A DNA stretch of 34,881 bases from assembly GCA_027624335.1 (NCBI GenBank), contig JAQBWV010000046.1, forward strand, positions 1 through 34,881. Reading direction: 5' to 3'. A program made the position numbers and the translations under genes. Shown here in pieces: positions 1-9,111 of this stretch. The DNA comes from Planctomycetota bacterium. GTDB taxonomy: Bacteria > Planctomycetota > Planctomycetia > Planctomycetales > Planctomycetaceae. Each line of letters starts with the position of its first letter. Positions within the stretch are counted from its first letter, which is position 1. Under the pieces are notes generated by a model that was given only the letters and a program-made list of their open reading frames with translations, was not told the DNA's origin and did not search any database.

Positions 1-19
1 GCGGCTAGCGCCTTGCCGC

Positions 20-1588
20 TCACTCCTTCGGCGAATGTTTACGATAAGGAAGTCCGAAGTACTCGTGAATAAACGCTTTTCGATCGCCCTCGTGACGAAT
101 CAGTTGCACGAGCGCATACAGTTTCTGTTGATCCCGGCGAAGTTTTTCTTCAAGGCGTGCCTCGTCCATCAGCTGAGCCGGCAATTCTCCAACGATCGTC
201 GGCACGCGACGACTTCGTGCATCCGCGATCACGCCATGTCGATCGAACATCTGCAAGGCGGTGTCTATTCGGTGGTCGTGCCGCCTCTTCGGGTGCAGCG
301 TGTCGCGAACCCACTCCATCCCGAACGCTTCCACCTCTTCTGCACGATGTTGCAGCAAGTCGTAAACTCGCCCGTAATACTCAGCCGTCGGATTGCTCCA
401 CTGAATGAACTCCATCTGCGTCGTCAGGTCATGCTCGTCGTACAGCAGGACACAATCTGACTGCTTGCCGTCTCGCCCGGCGCGGCCGATCTCCTGATAC
501 CAGGATTCCATCGAACCGGGCATCTCCGCATGAATGACAAATCGAATGTCCTCTTTATCGATCCCCATTCCGAATGCGTTTGTGGCGAGCACGAACGCGT
601 TCTGCGATCGCATGAAATCGTTCTGAACGCGACGGCGTTCCCGACGTTCCAGATCGCCGTGATAGCAGAAGTGAGGAACCTGTTTTTTCCGCAGCATCTC
701 ACTGAAAGCGTCGAGTGTTCTGATCAGCGTGAAGTAGACAATGCCGTTCCCGTCGGACTGGTCATATTGCTTCACGATTCTGAGGATATGCTCGAACTTC
801 TCTTCGTTGCCCCATACTTCTTCGACGGAGATGGCAAGATTTGGTCGGTCAATGCCTTCGTGAAACATCGACACATCATTCGACTCCAGCCCGAGCTGTC
901 GCACAATGTCCTGTTGAACTTCAGGTGTCGCCGTCGCTGTCAGCGCGATGGTCGTCGGGTCTCCGACGATCTTTCGAAACTCTTTCAGTCGAGTGTAATC
1001 GGGACGAAAGTCATGTCCCCACTCGCTGATGCAGTGAGCCTCGTCAACGGCCAGCAATTGAATGTTCCGCTGAGAGAGCACATCAACAAATTCCGGCTTG
1101 CGGAATCGTTCCGGCGTGACGTAGAGCAGATCGAACTGCCCTTTTGCGACCTGAGCGTATCGGGTTTCACGCTCCTGACGGTTTAGCGACGAATTGATGT
1201 ACGCGGCACGGATCCCTTTGTCTTCCAGAGCGTCCACCTGATCTTTCATCAGTGCGATCAGCGGCGAAAGCACAACGGTCAACGCCGGCTTCGACCCTGA
1301 CTTTGGCTGTGTCGCATCGTTAGCAATATGCAGCATTGCCGGGATCTGATAGCACAACGACTTCCCGCCGCCGGTCGGCATGATTACCAGCGAGTGTCCG
1401 CCAGCCATCGTTCGATCGATGATCGCTTTCTGCTGGCCCCGAAAAGCGGCGTGCCCGAAGCGGGTATTAAGAATCGAAAGAGCATCCATGTCGCCGTTTG
1501 AAGCCTTCCTGCCGTTCATCCTGAAACCATCCCGGGTGGGGTCTTCATCGCCTTTGTGGGCCATGTTCTTTCTTGAAAGCGGGTTCAC
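20..1588 (-). CDS. Short RecQ-family ATP-dependent DNA helicase
   Basis: A superfamily 2 3'-5' DNA helicase of the RecQ type, which unwinds DNA during repair and recombination. Visible in the 522-residue reading: RecQ motif 0 (FRGQQ, 49-53), Walker A TGGGKS (72-77), DEAHC Walker B (182-186), motif III TATAT (217-221) and motif VI QEIGRAGRDG (385-394). The C-terminal part is atypical. The usual four-cysteine zinc site is missing: the helix that normally starts with Cys reads GDRK before YFG, and the protein stops soon after. No HRDC domain is present. The longest reading starts with GTG at 1588, overlapping the stop of the upstream hydrolase gene by four bases (GTGA). ATG codons at 1564 and 1489 are alternatives, since the helicase domain starts only at about residue 36. 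Family assignment is firm; start and exact role are not. Confidence 0.9.
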   Translation of the reverse strand: MNPLSRKNMAHKGDEDPTRDGFRMNGRKASNGDMDALSILNTRFGHAAFRGQQKAIIDRTMAGGHSLVIMPTGGGKSLCYQIPAMLHIANDATQPKSGSKPALTVVLSPLIALMKDQVDALEDKGIRAAYINSSLNRQERETRYAQVAKGQFDLLYVTPERFRKPEFVDVLSQRNIQLLAVDEAHCISEWGHDFRPDYTRLKEFRKIVGDPTTIALTATATPEVQQDIVRQLGLESNDVSMFHEGIDRPNLAISVEEVWGNEEKFEHILRIVKQYDQSDGNGIVYFTLIRTLDAFSEMLRKKQVPHFCYHGDLERRERRRVQNDFMRSQNAFVLATNAFGMGIDKEDIRFVIHAEMPGSMESWYQEIGRAGRDGKQSDCVLLYDEHDLTTQMEFIQWSNPTAEYYGRVYDLLQHRAEEVEAFGMEWVRDTLHPKRRHDHRIDTALQMFDRHGVIADARSRRVPTIVGELPAQLMDEARLEEKLRRDQQKLYALVQLIRHEGDRKAFIHEYFGLPYRKHSPKE

Positions 1589-2295
1589 TCCTGCGGACGG
1601 ACTGGCAGGTGCTGACAGACAAATGCTGCGACCTGCTTGCTGAGAAGTTCTCTAGCCGGAGTGGTCAGGTGGACGCCATCGCTTCCGATCAGGTTTTCCG
1701 TCGTGTGCGGTGCTGCGGGGCTTGACAGTGCTTTGTGTAGATCATTGATCGGAACTTTCAGCTCCTTCATAACCTTTCTTGCGATGGCGTTGTACTGTTC
1801 GATGCTGGCTCCGAGCAGTTCATAGTCTCGCCCCTGCCTGGTCTTTGCCGCTCGATCGTCGAGGACTGGAGTTGTCGTCGCAAAAATCACGACGGCCCCA
1901 GTTTCCTGGCGAATGCGATTGACGATCTTTCGAAGGTTGGCTTCATACTGTTCGGGAGGAACCTGAAACCTGCCAGTTGCCAGAAATCGCTTCGTGTCGT
2001 GGATGCCACAGTTAAAATGCACGACGGTTGGATTCTCTCGAATGACCCACATGTCGAGATTCTTCACGACATTCTCACTGTCACCGCCATTCGCCTGTGG
2101 GCTGACGACAATCGCCTTGCCTTCGAGTTCCTTTGTCGCCAAAGCCGCATAACTCAACCGGATCGAGTCACCGACAAGAACGATCTTCGGTAGTCCACGT
2201 GTGGCGGCATCGGCAACAGAATCGCCACCGCTCACCCGACCGCTGACGGTAAAGGCAACGAGCAACACAACTGCGGCGAAAAATGAAGGTTTCAT
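1585..2295 (-). CDS. Secreted SGNH/GDSL-type hydrolase
   Basis: A probable exported esterase or lipase-like enzyme of the SGNH superfamily, 236 residues from the ATG at 2295. Residues 1-24 form a signal peptide (MKPSFF then a hydrophobic run). Block I is VGDSI with nucleophile Ser44; block III is NCGIHD (95-100), with His where many members have Asn; block V is DGVHL with Asp206 and His209 as the expected catalytic pair. The frame stays open upstream to 2376, but those residues look non-coding and would bury the signal peptide, so the ATG at 2295 is preferred. The substrate cannot be deduced; carbohydrate acetyl esterase is one possibility. The gene ends inside the start region of the RecQ gene, so the two may be co-transcribed and translationally coupled. 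Confidence 0.82.
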   Translation of the reverse strand: MKPSFFAAVVLLVAFTVSGRVSGGDSVADAATRGLPKIVLVGDSIRLSYAALATKELEGKAIVVSPQANGGDSENVVKNLDMWVIRENPTVVHFNCGIHDTKRFLATGRFQVPPEQYEANLRKIVNRIRQETGAVVIFATTTPVLDDRAAKTRQGRDYELLGASIEQYNAIARKVMKELKVPINDLHKALSSPAAPHTTENLIGSDGVHLTTPARELLSKQVAAFVCQHLPVRPQE

Positions 2296-2488
2296 ACTGT
2301 GCTGATACTTTCTGGAGAGCCTTAGCGCCGGATGATTCCACTTCCGTCTTATGCCTGCAAATTGCGGAAAACACACTTAATAGAACAGATGAAATTCGCA
2401 CTGGGGAATCCGGTTTCGTCATCTGTCCGAGATGACATACGGGAGAGATGTACCGTGTGACCGACCCGAGCCTGTCTGAAATGCGTCA

Positions 2489-2518
2489 GGCCCGGCAGCT
2501 TCTATAAACTGCCGGGCC
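2489..2518 (-). terminator. Hairpin terminator downstream of the tandem vWA genes
   Basis: A perfect 10-bp inverted repeat (GGCCCGGCAG at 2489-2498 and CTGCCGGGCC at 2509-2518) with a 10-nt AT-rich loop. It lies 38 bases past the stop codon of the vWA gene ending at 2556 and before the SGNH hydrolase gene on the same strand. The stem is GC-rich, but there is no strong U-run on either side, so termination efficiency is uncertain. Confidence 0.6.
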
Positions 2519-2555
2519 CGAACTGCATGTTTGATCAAGTCTGTTTCGCATGAAC

Positions 2556-4487
2556 TTAGAACTTCGGAACCTTAATTCGCGTGCCGACTTCAGCATACTT
2601 CGGATCCCAGAAATGCGAATTGAATGAGTACCCGAATCGCCGTCCTTTGTCCCATTTTGCCCGAGCGTCCCAAGGGGTCCCGGTGTGTTCAGCCACTACG
2701 GCGTCGAATGCTTCGTCAGCTTTCTGCATTTCTGAATTCACCAATGCCTGGTACTCAGATTTTGACTGCTTCAATTTAAACGCCTTCTTGATGCGATCGA
2801 ACTGGGCGTCTGTTGGCTCCATGTGGTCTTTCGCCGAACCAACATCCCAGCGGTTGTGTTTGGGATCTTTCGGCTTTCTTCCACTGGCTGCGTGATCGTC
2901 CAGCACGAGCAGATACTGGAAGAGTCGGACACGGTAGGCGAGACATTGAGCGTAGATCAGGTCGTACGCCGCACGCCATCGCTGGGAATCTTCTTTGGCG
3001 CGAAGTGGACGAATATCGTCCATGAGGCCAACAGCTTTATCGAGCTGATTCATGGCATACGCAGCTTTTTCAAATTCCTGCAAACCCTGTTTCTGGAACT
3101 CTTCAGCTTCAACCGAGAAGTGCCAATGTCGCATATTAAGCTTACTGTCCCAGTGCGGGTTGAGATTTCTGATTACGTCCCAGACACCTGTTCGAAACTT
3201 GCTGCGTGCTCGTTGTTCCTCGTAATCGCGTCGTGATAGAAGTAGCGGCTCGTATTCCTTCATGGCCAGCGCTTGAAACTTGCGAGCTTCAATGGCCGCC
3301 GGTCGACCGACGATGTTCTCTTCCTCACCAGGGAGCATGAAATAGACTCCCCCGGTCTCTTTGCAGACACGAACCTGTGAGTACGGTCCGAAGCCACTTG
3401 GCGAACTGTCGTGTCTGGCGTGCAGGCCGTCCCACTGCAGGGCTTCTGGATAAGCCGTCTCGGGTCCGCGGTTAATCCAGACCCAGTGATTCAAATTGTA
3501 GATGGGATCTATCCAGCGGATACGTGCGAATGGATAGCCGAAGACTGCTTCGCGGCCCATGCAGTAAACGGGGATCCTGGCTTTTTCACAGGTCTGAATG
3601 GCCTGCTCGATCTGGCCATAGTCGTTGAGGTTTGTGTCACCGGCATCAGACGGTGATTCGTCGCTGACTACAATGATCACAAGACGGCGTTTTTGACTGC
3701 GAGCTTTCGGCCCGAATTCCTTAACCACATTAAGGATGGCCGCAAACATGTTCTCGTCGCCGCTTTCATCAACCGGGATCTTATCGATGGCTTGTTTGAT
3801 TTCATTGACGTTTGTCGTGGGCGCCTTGGTCAGCTCTCTAACGGACTTCCCGAAGCTGCAAATCGACGTTTGCAGGACTTCGTCACGTGCCTTCAAATCT
3901 TTATCTTTACGACTTTGGATACCGAGCTCTTCGTAGATCTTGTGAAACTTCTGAGCAATTTCCTGTTGGTCGTCTTTCATGCTGTTTGATTCGTCAAACA
4001 GCCAGACCGCCATGACTTTCTCCGTCCGCATCATGCGGATCAGTTCCTGAGTCATTCGCGAAAGAGCGGCTCCGTAGCCCTCGACCATCGCTCCCACTTC
4101 ACCGTTAACTTCGCCGATGCCGAGATCCTGTCCGATCAGATTTTCGCCCGGCAGATCGACAGTGCTGGCGTTGACGTTGAAGTCGACTTCCTGAAGCGAT
4201 TCAGAAGTTTCAACTTTCTGTTGAGCAACGGCTGGTGCGCCCGAGCCACCCACTGCTGTCGAAACAGCGCCACCAGCAATGACATTCTGAGTCTCAGCAA
4301 TTTCAGTTTCTGTTTCTAGCGGCTTTGTGAACTCTTCCTGCTCGCGTTCGTCGTCGAAGACAGTTTCCAGGACGATATCCGGAAGCTTGTCATTCAGCTC
4401 GAAGTGAATCAGAGTCAGGCCAGCGAGCAGAACGACGTGGGCTACCATCGATGTGCCGATAGCCGAAAAGCTAGAGTTGCGGTTCAT
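2556..4487 (-). CDS. Membrane-anchored vWA protein with TonB-like N-terminus (second of tandem pair)
   Basis: A 643-residue protein with one N-terminal membrane segment (about 10-29), a low-complexity acidic/Ala/Gly region (40-140) and a vWA domain (about 155-360). The MIDAS motif is intact: FDESNS gives Asp165, Ser167, Ser169, and VVSDE gives Asp276. A charged helical C-terminal region follows. The membrane segment has the pattern S13-x3-H17 followed by VVLLAGL, closely resembling the TonB anchor (Ser16, His20 in E. coli TonB). ATG at 4487 is preceded by AGGGAG about 12 bases upstream. It is paralogous to the gene at 4562-6478, 74 bases upstream: MTxE, (A/V)VWLFDES, GFGPY/GLGPY and ETGG(V/L)Y blocks occur in the same order. 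The two likely form one operon ending at the hairpin at 2489-2518. Domain call is solid; function is unknown. Confidence 0.85.
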   Translation of the reverse strand: MNRNSSFSAIGTSMVAHVVLLAGLTLIHFELNDKLPDIVLETVFDDEREQEEFTKPLETETEIAETQNVIAGGAVSTAVGGSGAPAVAQQKVETSESLQEVDFNVNASTVDLPGENLIGQDLGIGEVNGEVGAMVEGYGAALSRMTQELIRMMRTEKVMAVWLFDESNSMKDDQQEIAQKFHKIYEELGIQSRKDKDLKARDEVLQTSICSFGKSVRELTKAPTTNVNEIKQAIDKIPVDESGDENMFAAILNVVKEFGPKARSQKRRLVIIVVSDESPSDAGDTNLNDYGQIEQAIQTCEKARIPVYCMGREAVFGYPFARIRWIDPIYNLNHWVWINRGPETAYPEALQWDGLHARHDSSPSGFGPYSQVRVCKETGGVYFMLPGEEENIVGRPAAIEARKFQALAMKEYEPLLLSRRDYEEQRARSKFRTGVWDVIRNLNPHWDSKLNMRHWHFSVEAEEFQKQGLQEFEKAAYAMNQLDKAVGLMDDIRPLRAKEDSQRWRAAYDLIYAQCLAYRVRLFQYLLVLDDHAASGRKPKDPKHNRWDVGSAKDHMEPTDAQFDRIKKAFKLKQSKSEYQALVNSEMQKADEAFDAVVAEHTGTPWDARAKWDKGRRFGYSFNSHFWDPKYAEVGTRIKVPKF

Positions 4488-4561
4488 GGATAAAATACTC
4501 CCTAAAAATGCGACTCAAAAGGTCGCTCCGCAAAGAATTCAGGTGAACGATGGCTTCTGCG

Positions 4562-6478
4562 TCACAGGTTGATGGGCTCGCGCGGAACAAGTTTTTTCTT
4601 GCCGGTCTTCGGATCGACTACTTCAAGGAAGAGCACACCTTTTTTCGGTTCGTTGTTGCTGTTCATTTGCCCAGCTTCGGCATAGTTGATGTATGACTCT
4701 TCCCACGTCCAACCCATCTGCCTTTCCAGCTCCAGTTCGGCGAGATAGGCCCATGGTGTTCCCTGATGGTGGTCGACGACTCGGCTAAGGTATTCAGTGG
4801 CTCTGGTGACGATTTTTCGAACGATCGGACCGGTCTGAACCTCTCCCGATGCCTTCATTGTCCAGGTATTGTTGCCCTCTTTCTCGAAGGTCTTTGGCGC
4901 GACTTTCATCTGAGCGAGCATGACGTTGTAGCCAAGGGCTCGAGCATGGAGAGCAAGGGCACGACCGATTGCGAGATCGTAGGCAGCCTGCCAGCGAGGC
5001 TCCTTAATTTTGTCTCGGTCTTTCTCTCCGGCTTCGAGAATCCTGACGATTTCTGCAACCCGGTGCTCAAGAATCGCCGCTGGTTTCTGAGCGTCTGTGG
5101 CTTCCGCTCGAAGTGCATTATCGGAGTCAGCTCTGAACCGTATAGTTGGAGCGACAACCCGTGATGTGCGAGTGCTCTCGGCTGCCTGAATCAATGCCAT
5201 CTTGGTGGCGCTTCGAGTGACGTCCTGTTCGTAAAGTCGCATGGGCCGATAGTCTGGCAGGTACTCCTTCATTAGAGCCCCGTCGAACTGCTTGCCTCGC
5301 GAATCCTGTGTGATCAGATAGAGGCCGCCGGTTTCTGCGCACAGCCGCGTTAGCGCGTATGGACCAAGTCCTGAAGAAATGCGGCCTGAGTCGACTCCCC
5401 GAGCTCCCCAGAACGGAAGATCAAGGACTTCCATCCGAACGGACTCCGGTCCCTGATCAACAGGAATGTCCTGCTCGAATCCATCAGAGTAAGTCCATCG
5501 GACAAATCCCTTTTCACGACCAAAGGGGGATGAATTGCCGATGCAGTAAACGCGGAATCCGGTTTTTGAACACATCGCGGCGACTGTTTCGAGGTGTTCG
5601 AAGTCGTCCCCTCGCTCGTCAGTCACAATAACAACCATGCAGTTGTGTTTGTTCTTAGCCGACCGAAACCCCTTCCACTTGTTGACGATCTGACCAACCG
5701 CTGAAAAAGCGACTTCCTGACCAGAGTCATCGTCTTTGATTCCGCGGACCAGGTTTACCGCTTTGCCAATGTCGTTAATCGGTTCTGGAGTGTAGAAGTG
5801 AACGTCTTTGCCGAATCCGACGATCGCGGTTTTCAACGGAGAATTCCGCTCGGCTTTCAGGTTGTCGAGCTGGCCATAGATGTTCTCGAAGCGGTCGGCG
5901 ATCTCGTTGCGACGAACCGACAATGACCCGGACTCGTCGAACAACCACACAACCAGAGTCTGCCGTTCTTTCAGCGAGTTGATAACCTCGTAGGTCATCC
6001 GATCAATCGAGCCTTCAACCCCACCAGTTTTTTCTGACGTGCCTGTCGTTTCGACGACACTGGTCATGTCGGCCGCTGAAGGTTGAGTGATTTCGTTGAC
6101 GGGTGGAGCTTCGACTTCGAGCAATTCCTCTTCCAGTTCTCGATTGATCTGTTCCTGCTGGTTCTGATTCACGACTTGCGAGGCCGCCTGCGACGCCGTC
6201 AGCGTATTGACTTCGCTATCGTTGCCGACCATGTCTGCAACGGTGACGTCGAACTTGTAGTCACTTTCATCAAACTCGTCCGCGACGCTTGTGATCAGAT
6301 TGTCGGTGTCGGGACCGGCTGTCACATAGATGATGCTTCGCAGCATCAGCAGAAGAACGACATGCACCGCGAGGCTTACGGCCCAGGCCGGAATTTCGCG
6401 TGTCCCCGACACGGCACCAGAGGCCGGCTCGGCATCCTCAGCAGTGTGGCGATAGCTGTCGTTTGTGAATTGACTCAC
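4562..6478 (-). CDS. Membrane-anchored vWA protein with TonB-like N-terminus (first of tandem pair)
   Basis: A 638-residue paralogue of the downstream gene. The start is GTG at 6478, supported by AAAGGAG eight bases upstream. A cytoplasmic N-tail (1-31) leads into one membrane segment (about 32-52) with S35-x3-H39 followed by VVLLLML, the TonB-type SxxxH pattern. An acidic, Gln/Glu-rich linker follows, then a vWA domain (about 170-380) with MIDAS residues Asp181, Ser183, Ser185 (FDESGS) and Asp287 (VTDE). The rest is a charged helical region ending in a Lys-rich tail. The orientation implied is N-terminus inside with the vWA domain in the periplasmic space. The 227 bases between this gene and pyrK must hold its promoter, but no convincing -35/-10 pair was found. 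Partner ExbB/ExbD genes are not in the window. Confidence 0.85.
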   Translation of the reverse strand: MSQFTNDSYRHTAEDAEPASGAVSGTREIPAWAVSLAVHVVLLLMLRSIIYVTAGPDTDNLITSVADEFDESDYKFDVTVADMVGNDSEVNTLTASQAASQVVNQNQQEQINRELEEELLEVEAPPVNEITQPSAADMTSVVETTGTSEKTGGVEGSIDRMTYEVINSLKERQTLVVWLFDESGSLSVRRNEIADRFENIYGQLDNLKAERNSPLKTAIVGFGKDVHFYTPEPINDIGKAVNLVRGIKDDDSGQEVAFSAVGQIVNKWKGFRSAKNKHNCMVVIVTDERGDDFEHLETVAAMCSKTGFRVYCIGNSSPFGREKGFVRWTYSDGFEQDIPVDQGPESVRMEVLDLPFWGARGVDSGRISSGLGPYALTRLCAETGGLYLITQDSRGKQFDGALMKEYLPDYRPMRLYEQDVTRSATKMALIQAAESTRTSRVVAPTIRFRADSDNALRAEATDAQKPAAILEHRVAEIVRILEAGEKDRDKIKEPRWQAAYDLAIGRALALHARALGYNVMLAQMKVAPKTFEKEGNNTWTMKASGEVQTGPIVRKIVTRATEYLSRVVDHHQGTPWAYLAELELERQMGWTWEESYINYAEAGQMNSNNEPKKGVLFLEVVDPKTGKKKLVPREPINL

Positions 6479-6705
6479 AGCTGGCTCCTTTTCATCGTCA
6501 TTAAAGGACGGCAGGTGCTACCTGAAGAGTTGAGGAAGCTCATCCTGAGATCATGTCCAACTTCGCATGGCGGAACGACGTTCGGACCAGTCGGCACGTC
6601 AAACCCCTTAATACAAACGGGTTAGGTTACCGCATGGGTCTTGCGTCCACAACTCTGAAACCCTGTAGTTACAGCCGTTCGGACTCCAATGTTCTGATGA
6701 AAATC

Positions 6706-7593
6706 CTATGAAAGACACAGTTTCTCAGCAGGGAACACAGGGCCTTCCACACAGGTTCTTCGGTAGTCCGTAGTGCCGTCGTCCATGCGAACTCGAGTGA
6801 CGCAGCTGAAACAGATCCCGAATCCGCAAGCCATGGGTGTTTCCAGGGACAACCAGCAGGGAATCTGGCTGGCGGTGGCGATTTTTCCAACCGCGTGCAT
6901 CATCGGCTCCGGGCCGCAGCAGTAGATGGCCTCTGGCGGAGCGTCGCTGGAGATCTGAGCTCCCAGCAGGTCCGTGACAAATCCATCATGACCGCAACTG
7001 CCATCATCAGTTGATATATGAAGTTCTGCGCCAGATTTCTGGAACAGGTCAACACAGGCGAGGTAGTCATTCGAGCGGACTCCGTAACACAGCGAGACGG
7101 ACTTTGGCTGCCTGTGCAAAACTCGATGGGGCTGGCCGTATGTCTTTCTGCCGAGTGCCTCGTTTGTAACAGCGAGAAATGGTGTCTGCCCGATTCCTCC
7201 TGCCACCAGACACAGTCGATCGACGTCTGGAACCGGAAAGCCGTTCCCGAGTGGCCCCCACATTCTGCACAGATCATTCGGACGCCAGAGTGTCATCAGG
7301 CCAGTCATCTTGCCGATGACCACATATCCGAAGTCGATTCCGGCGGGTTGACCGCTGGCATCTTCCCAGACGTCGAGAAGAGCAAATGGCCTGCCCAGCA
7401 TGGGGTCTGTGGCTCTCGGATCACGCACCATGAAGAACTGGCCAGGCGTAATCTGCCGAGCAAGGTCGGGACACGAAATTCGCATAATCCAGGTATTGCG
7501 AGCCACACACTGGTTGTCGACGACCTGTGCATCGCATTCCAATGCCGTCGGGACGAAGCCTGCCAGATCCAGGTTTGAACAATCGACGTCCAT
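6706..7593 (-). CDS. pyrK: Dihydroorotate dehydrogenase electron-transfer subunit-like protein (PyrK)
   Basis: An iron-sulphur flavoprotein of the ferredoxin-reductase family that passes electrons between the PyrD active site and NAD in class 1B dihydroorotate dehydrogenase (pyrimidine synthesis). In 295 residues: a flavin-binding barrel with GRPFALLDV (67-75), an NAD-binding domain with LVAGGIGQTPF (129-139) and CCGPEPMM (225-232), and a C-terminal [2Fe-2S] site C256-x4-C261-x2-C264-x16-C281 ending in CVEGPVF, as in PyrK. ATG at 7593 has AAGGCGA upstream. No pyrD or other pyr gene is adjacent, so it stands alone here. Other members of this reductase family look similar, but the cysteine spacing favours PyrK. 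Confidence 0.85.
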   Translation of the reverse strand: MDVDCSNLDLAGFVPTALECDAQVVDNQCVARNTWIMRISCPDLARQITPGQFFMVRDPRATDPMLGRPFALLDVWEDASGQPAGIDFGYVVIGKMTGLMTLWRPNDLCRMWGPLGNGFPVPDVDRLCLVAGGIGQTPFLAVTNEALGRKTYGQPHRVLHRQPKSVSLCYGVRSNDYLACVDLFQKSGAELHISTDDGSCGHDGFVTDLLGAQISSDAPPEAIYCCGPEPMMHAVGKIATASQIPCWLSLETPMACGFGICFSCVTRVRMDDGTTDYRRTCVEGPVFPAEKLCLS

Positions 7594-7710
7594 GATTCGC
7601 CTTGCCGTTAAGCCTTGTCATCGAAGAGTCCCCGGTCACGATTTAACTCCGCGAATTGAGTCGCGACACTCATGCGATGCCGGAGTGCCGCAAACAGAGA
7701 GCACGGATCA

Positions 7711-8949
7711 TCACTGGTTTTTCTTTCGCTTTCGATTAGTGGGTTTCGGCCTGGCCGCCTTTTTGACGCCTGCTGATCGCTTTGAGCTGTTTGGCTGTCC
7801 TGAGGCGGACGAACTTTTCTTACCAGATGCTGCATTGCCTTTTTTGCCCTCAGTGAACGGTCGAGGCGAGGCAACCTTTCGTCGTTGTGGGCTGCGGGCC
7901 GCTGCCTCGACGGCAGGTGCAAACGCTGCTTTTTTCGAATTGACGATCGCAGGGTGCCCGGAATAGTGCGTCGACTCGTCGTCATCATTATCGCGAAACC
8001 GTTGTGTCTTTTGATCGCCCTGCTGCGTCGCTGGTCGCTTTCTTCCGGTGAGGTCATGCCCCCCGGCAGTGCCAAACGGGACGACTTCAACAACACGGCG
8101 CTCAGGCCGATCGCGGGGTTTTCTGGCAGCCGCCGGAGCTTTCTTCGAAGTGTTCTTCGTTACCTGAGAACTCGTCACAGCGTCAGCACGACGCTCGCCG
8201 TTCTCGATATAGTCGCGCAGCAGTTTCATCTCTTCACGAGACAGAGCCCGGAACCTGCCAACCGGAACCCCTCGCAGCTGAAGCGGACCGAACGCGACTC
8301 GTTCCAGCTTCATGACCTTGTGCCCGACCCTGGAAAACAGTCGGCGGATTTCGCGGTTCTTGCCTTCGCTCAGTGTGACCTCCAGGATCGTGCTTTTTCC
8401 TCGAGTCCCGGTTTTCTTTGCATTGTCGACTTTGAACCGTCCATCGCTGAAGTACATACCCTCGCGGAGCTGATTCAGAATCTCCGTGGATGGTCGACCA
8501 GCGACCTGAACTTCGTAGACCTTCGGCACCTTGAAACGCGGATGAGCCAGACGGTGGCTCAGTTCACCGTCGTTGGTGACCAGCAGCAGTCCGACCGAGT
8601 TCTCGTCAAGTCGCCCGATCGGGAACACTCGACCTGCGCTGGTGGGAAAAATGTCAACGACACGAGAACGTCCTGAGGGGTCGCTGTTTGTGCAAAGCAT
8701 CCCTTTTGGCTTATTGACCATGTAGCAGACCGGACGTTCCGGGCGGATTGACTCACCGTCGACCGTTACCTTCTGAGCGGTCAGGTCGACTCGGGCACCG
8801 AGTTCCGTAACAGCCACGCCATCGATCGTCACTCTCCCGGTGGTGATGTAGTCCTCACAAGCTCGTCGAGAACCGAGGCCACAACGGGCTAACAGAACCT
8901 GGAGACGTACTGATTCGGATTTCGCGGAGTCTTTACTGGCAGTGGCCAT
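7711..8949 (-). CDS. RsuA/RluB/E/F-family rRNA pseudouridine synthase with long basic tail
   Basis: It converts uridine to pseudouridine in ribosomal RNA. From ATG 8949 the protein has 412 residues: an N-terminal S4 RNA-binding domain (about 13-60, VRLQVLLARCGLGSRR), the catalytic domain (70-245) with MVNKPKG, GRLDENSVGLLL carrying catalytic Asp115, and EGKNREIRRLF, and then about 165 residues rich in Lys, Arg, Ser and Ala. The tail resembles the disordered basic C-terminus of RluB-type enzymes but is longer than usual. The reading frame is open upstream to a GTG at 9075, but that stretch is Cys/Trp-rich and unlike a family N-terminus, so ATG 8949 is chosen. RluB versus RsuA specificity cannot be settled from sequence alone. 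Confidence 0.88.
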   Translation of the reverse strand: MATASKDSAKSESVRLQVLLARCGLGSRRACEDYITTGRVTIDGVAVTELGARVDLTAQKVTVDGESIRPERPVCYMVNKPKGMLCTNSDPSGRSRVVDIFPTSAGRVFPIGRLDENSVGLLLVTNDGELSHRLAHPRFKVPKVYEVQVAGRPSTEILNQLREGMYFSDGRFKVDNAKKTGTRGKSTILEVTLSEGKNREIRRLFSRVGHKVMKLERVAFGPLQLRGVPVGRFRALSREEMKLLRDYIENGERRADAVTSSQVTKNTSKKAPAAARKPRDRPERRVVEVVPFGTAGGHDLTGRKRPATQQGDQKTQRFRDNDDDESTHYSGHPAIVNSKKAAFAPAVEAAARSPQRRKVASPRPFTEGKKGNAASGKKSSSASGQPNSSKRSAGVKKAARPKPTNRKRKKNQ

Positions 8950-9111
8950 GAAACGAGCTTTAACAGAGAAAGTTTGCGCGCATTTCTGCCAGAACTGGCA
9001 GATGGAGAGGCAGTATACGAGGGGTGGCCACACATTGGAATCGGTGCAAACGCTGCATGGGCCGTAGCGCGGCACTCAGAAACGGGGCTTCACGGAATCG
9101 CAAATCGTCAC

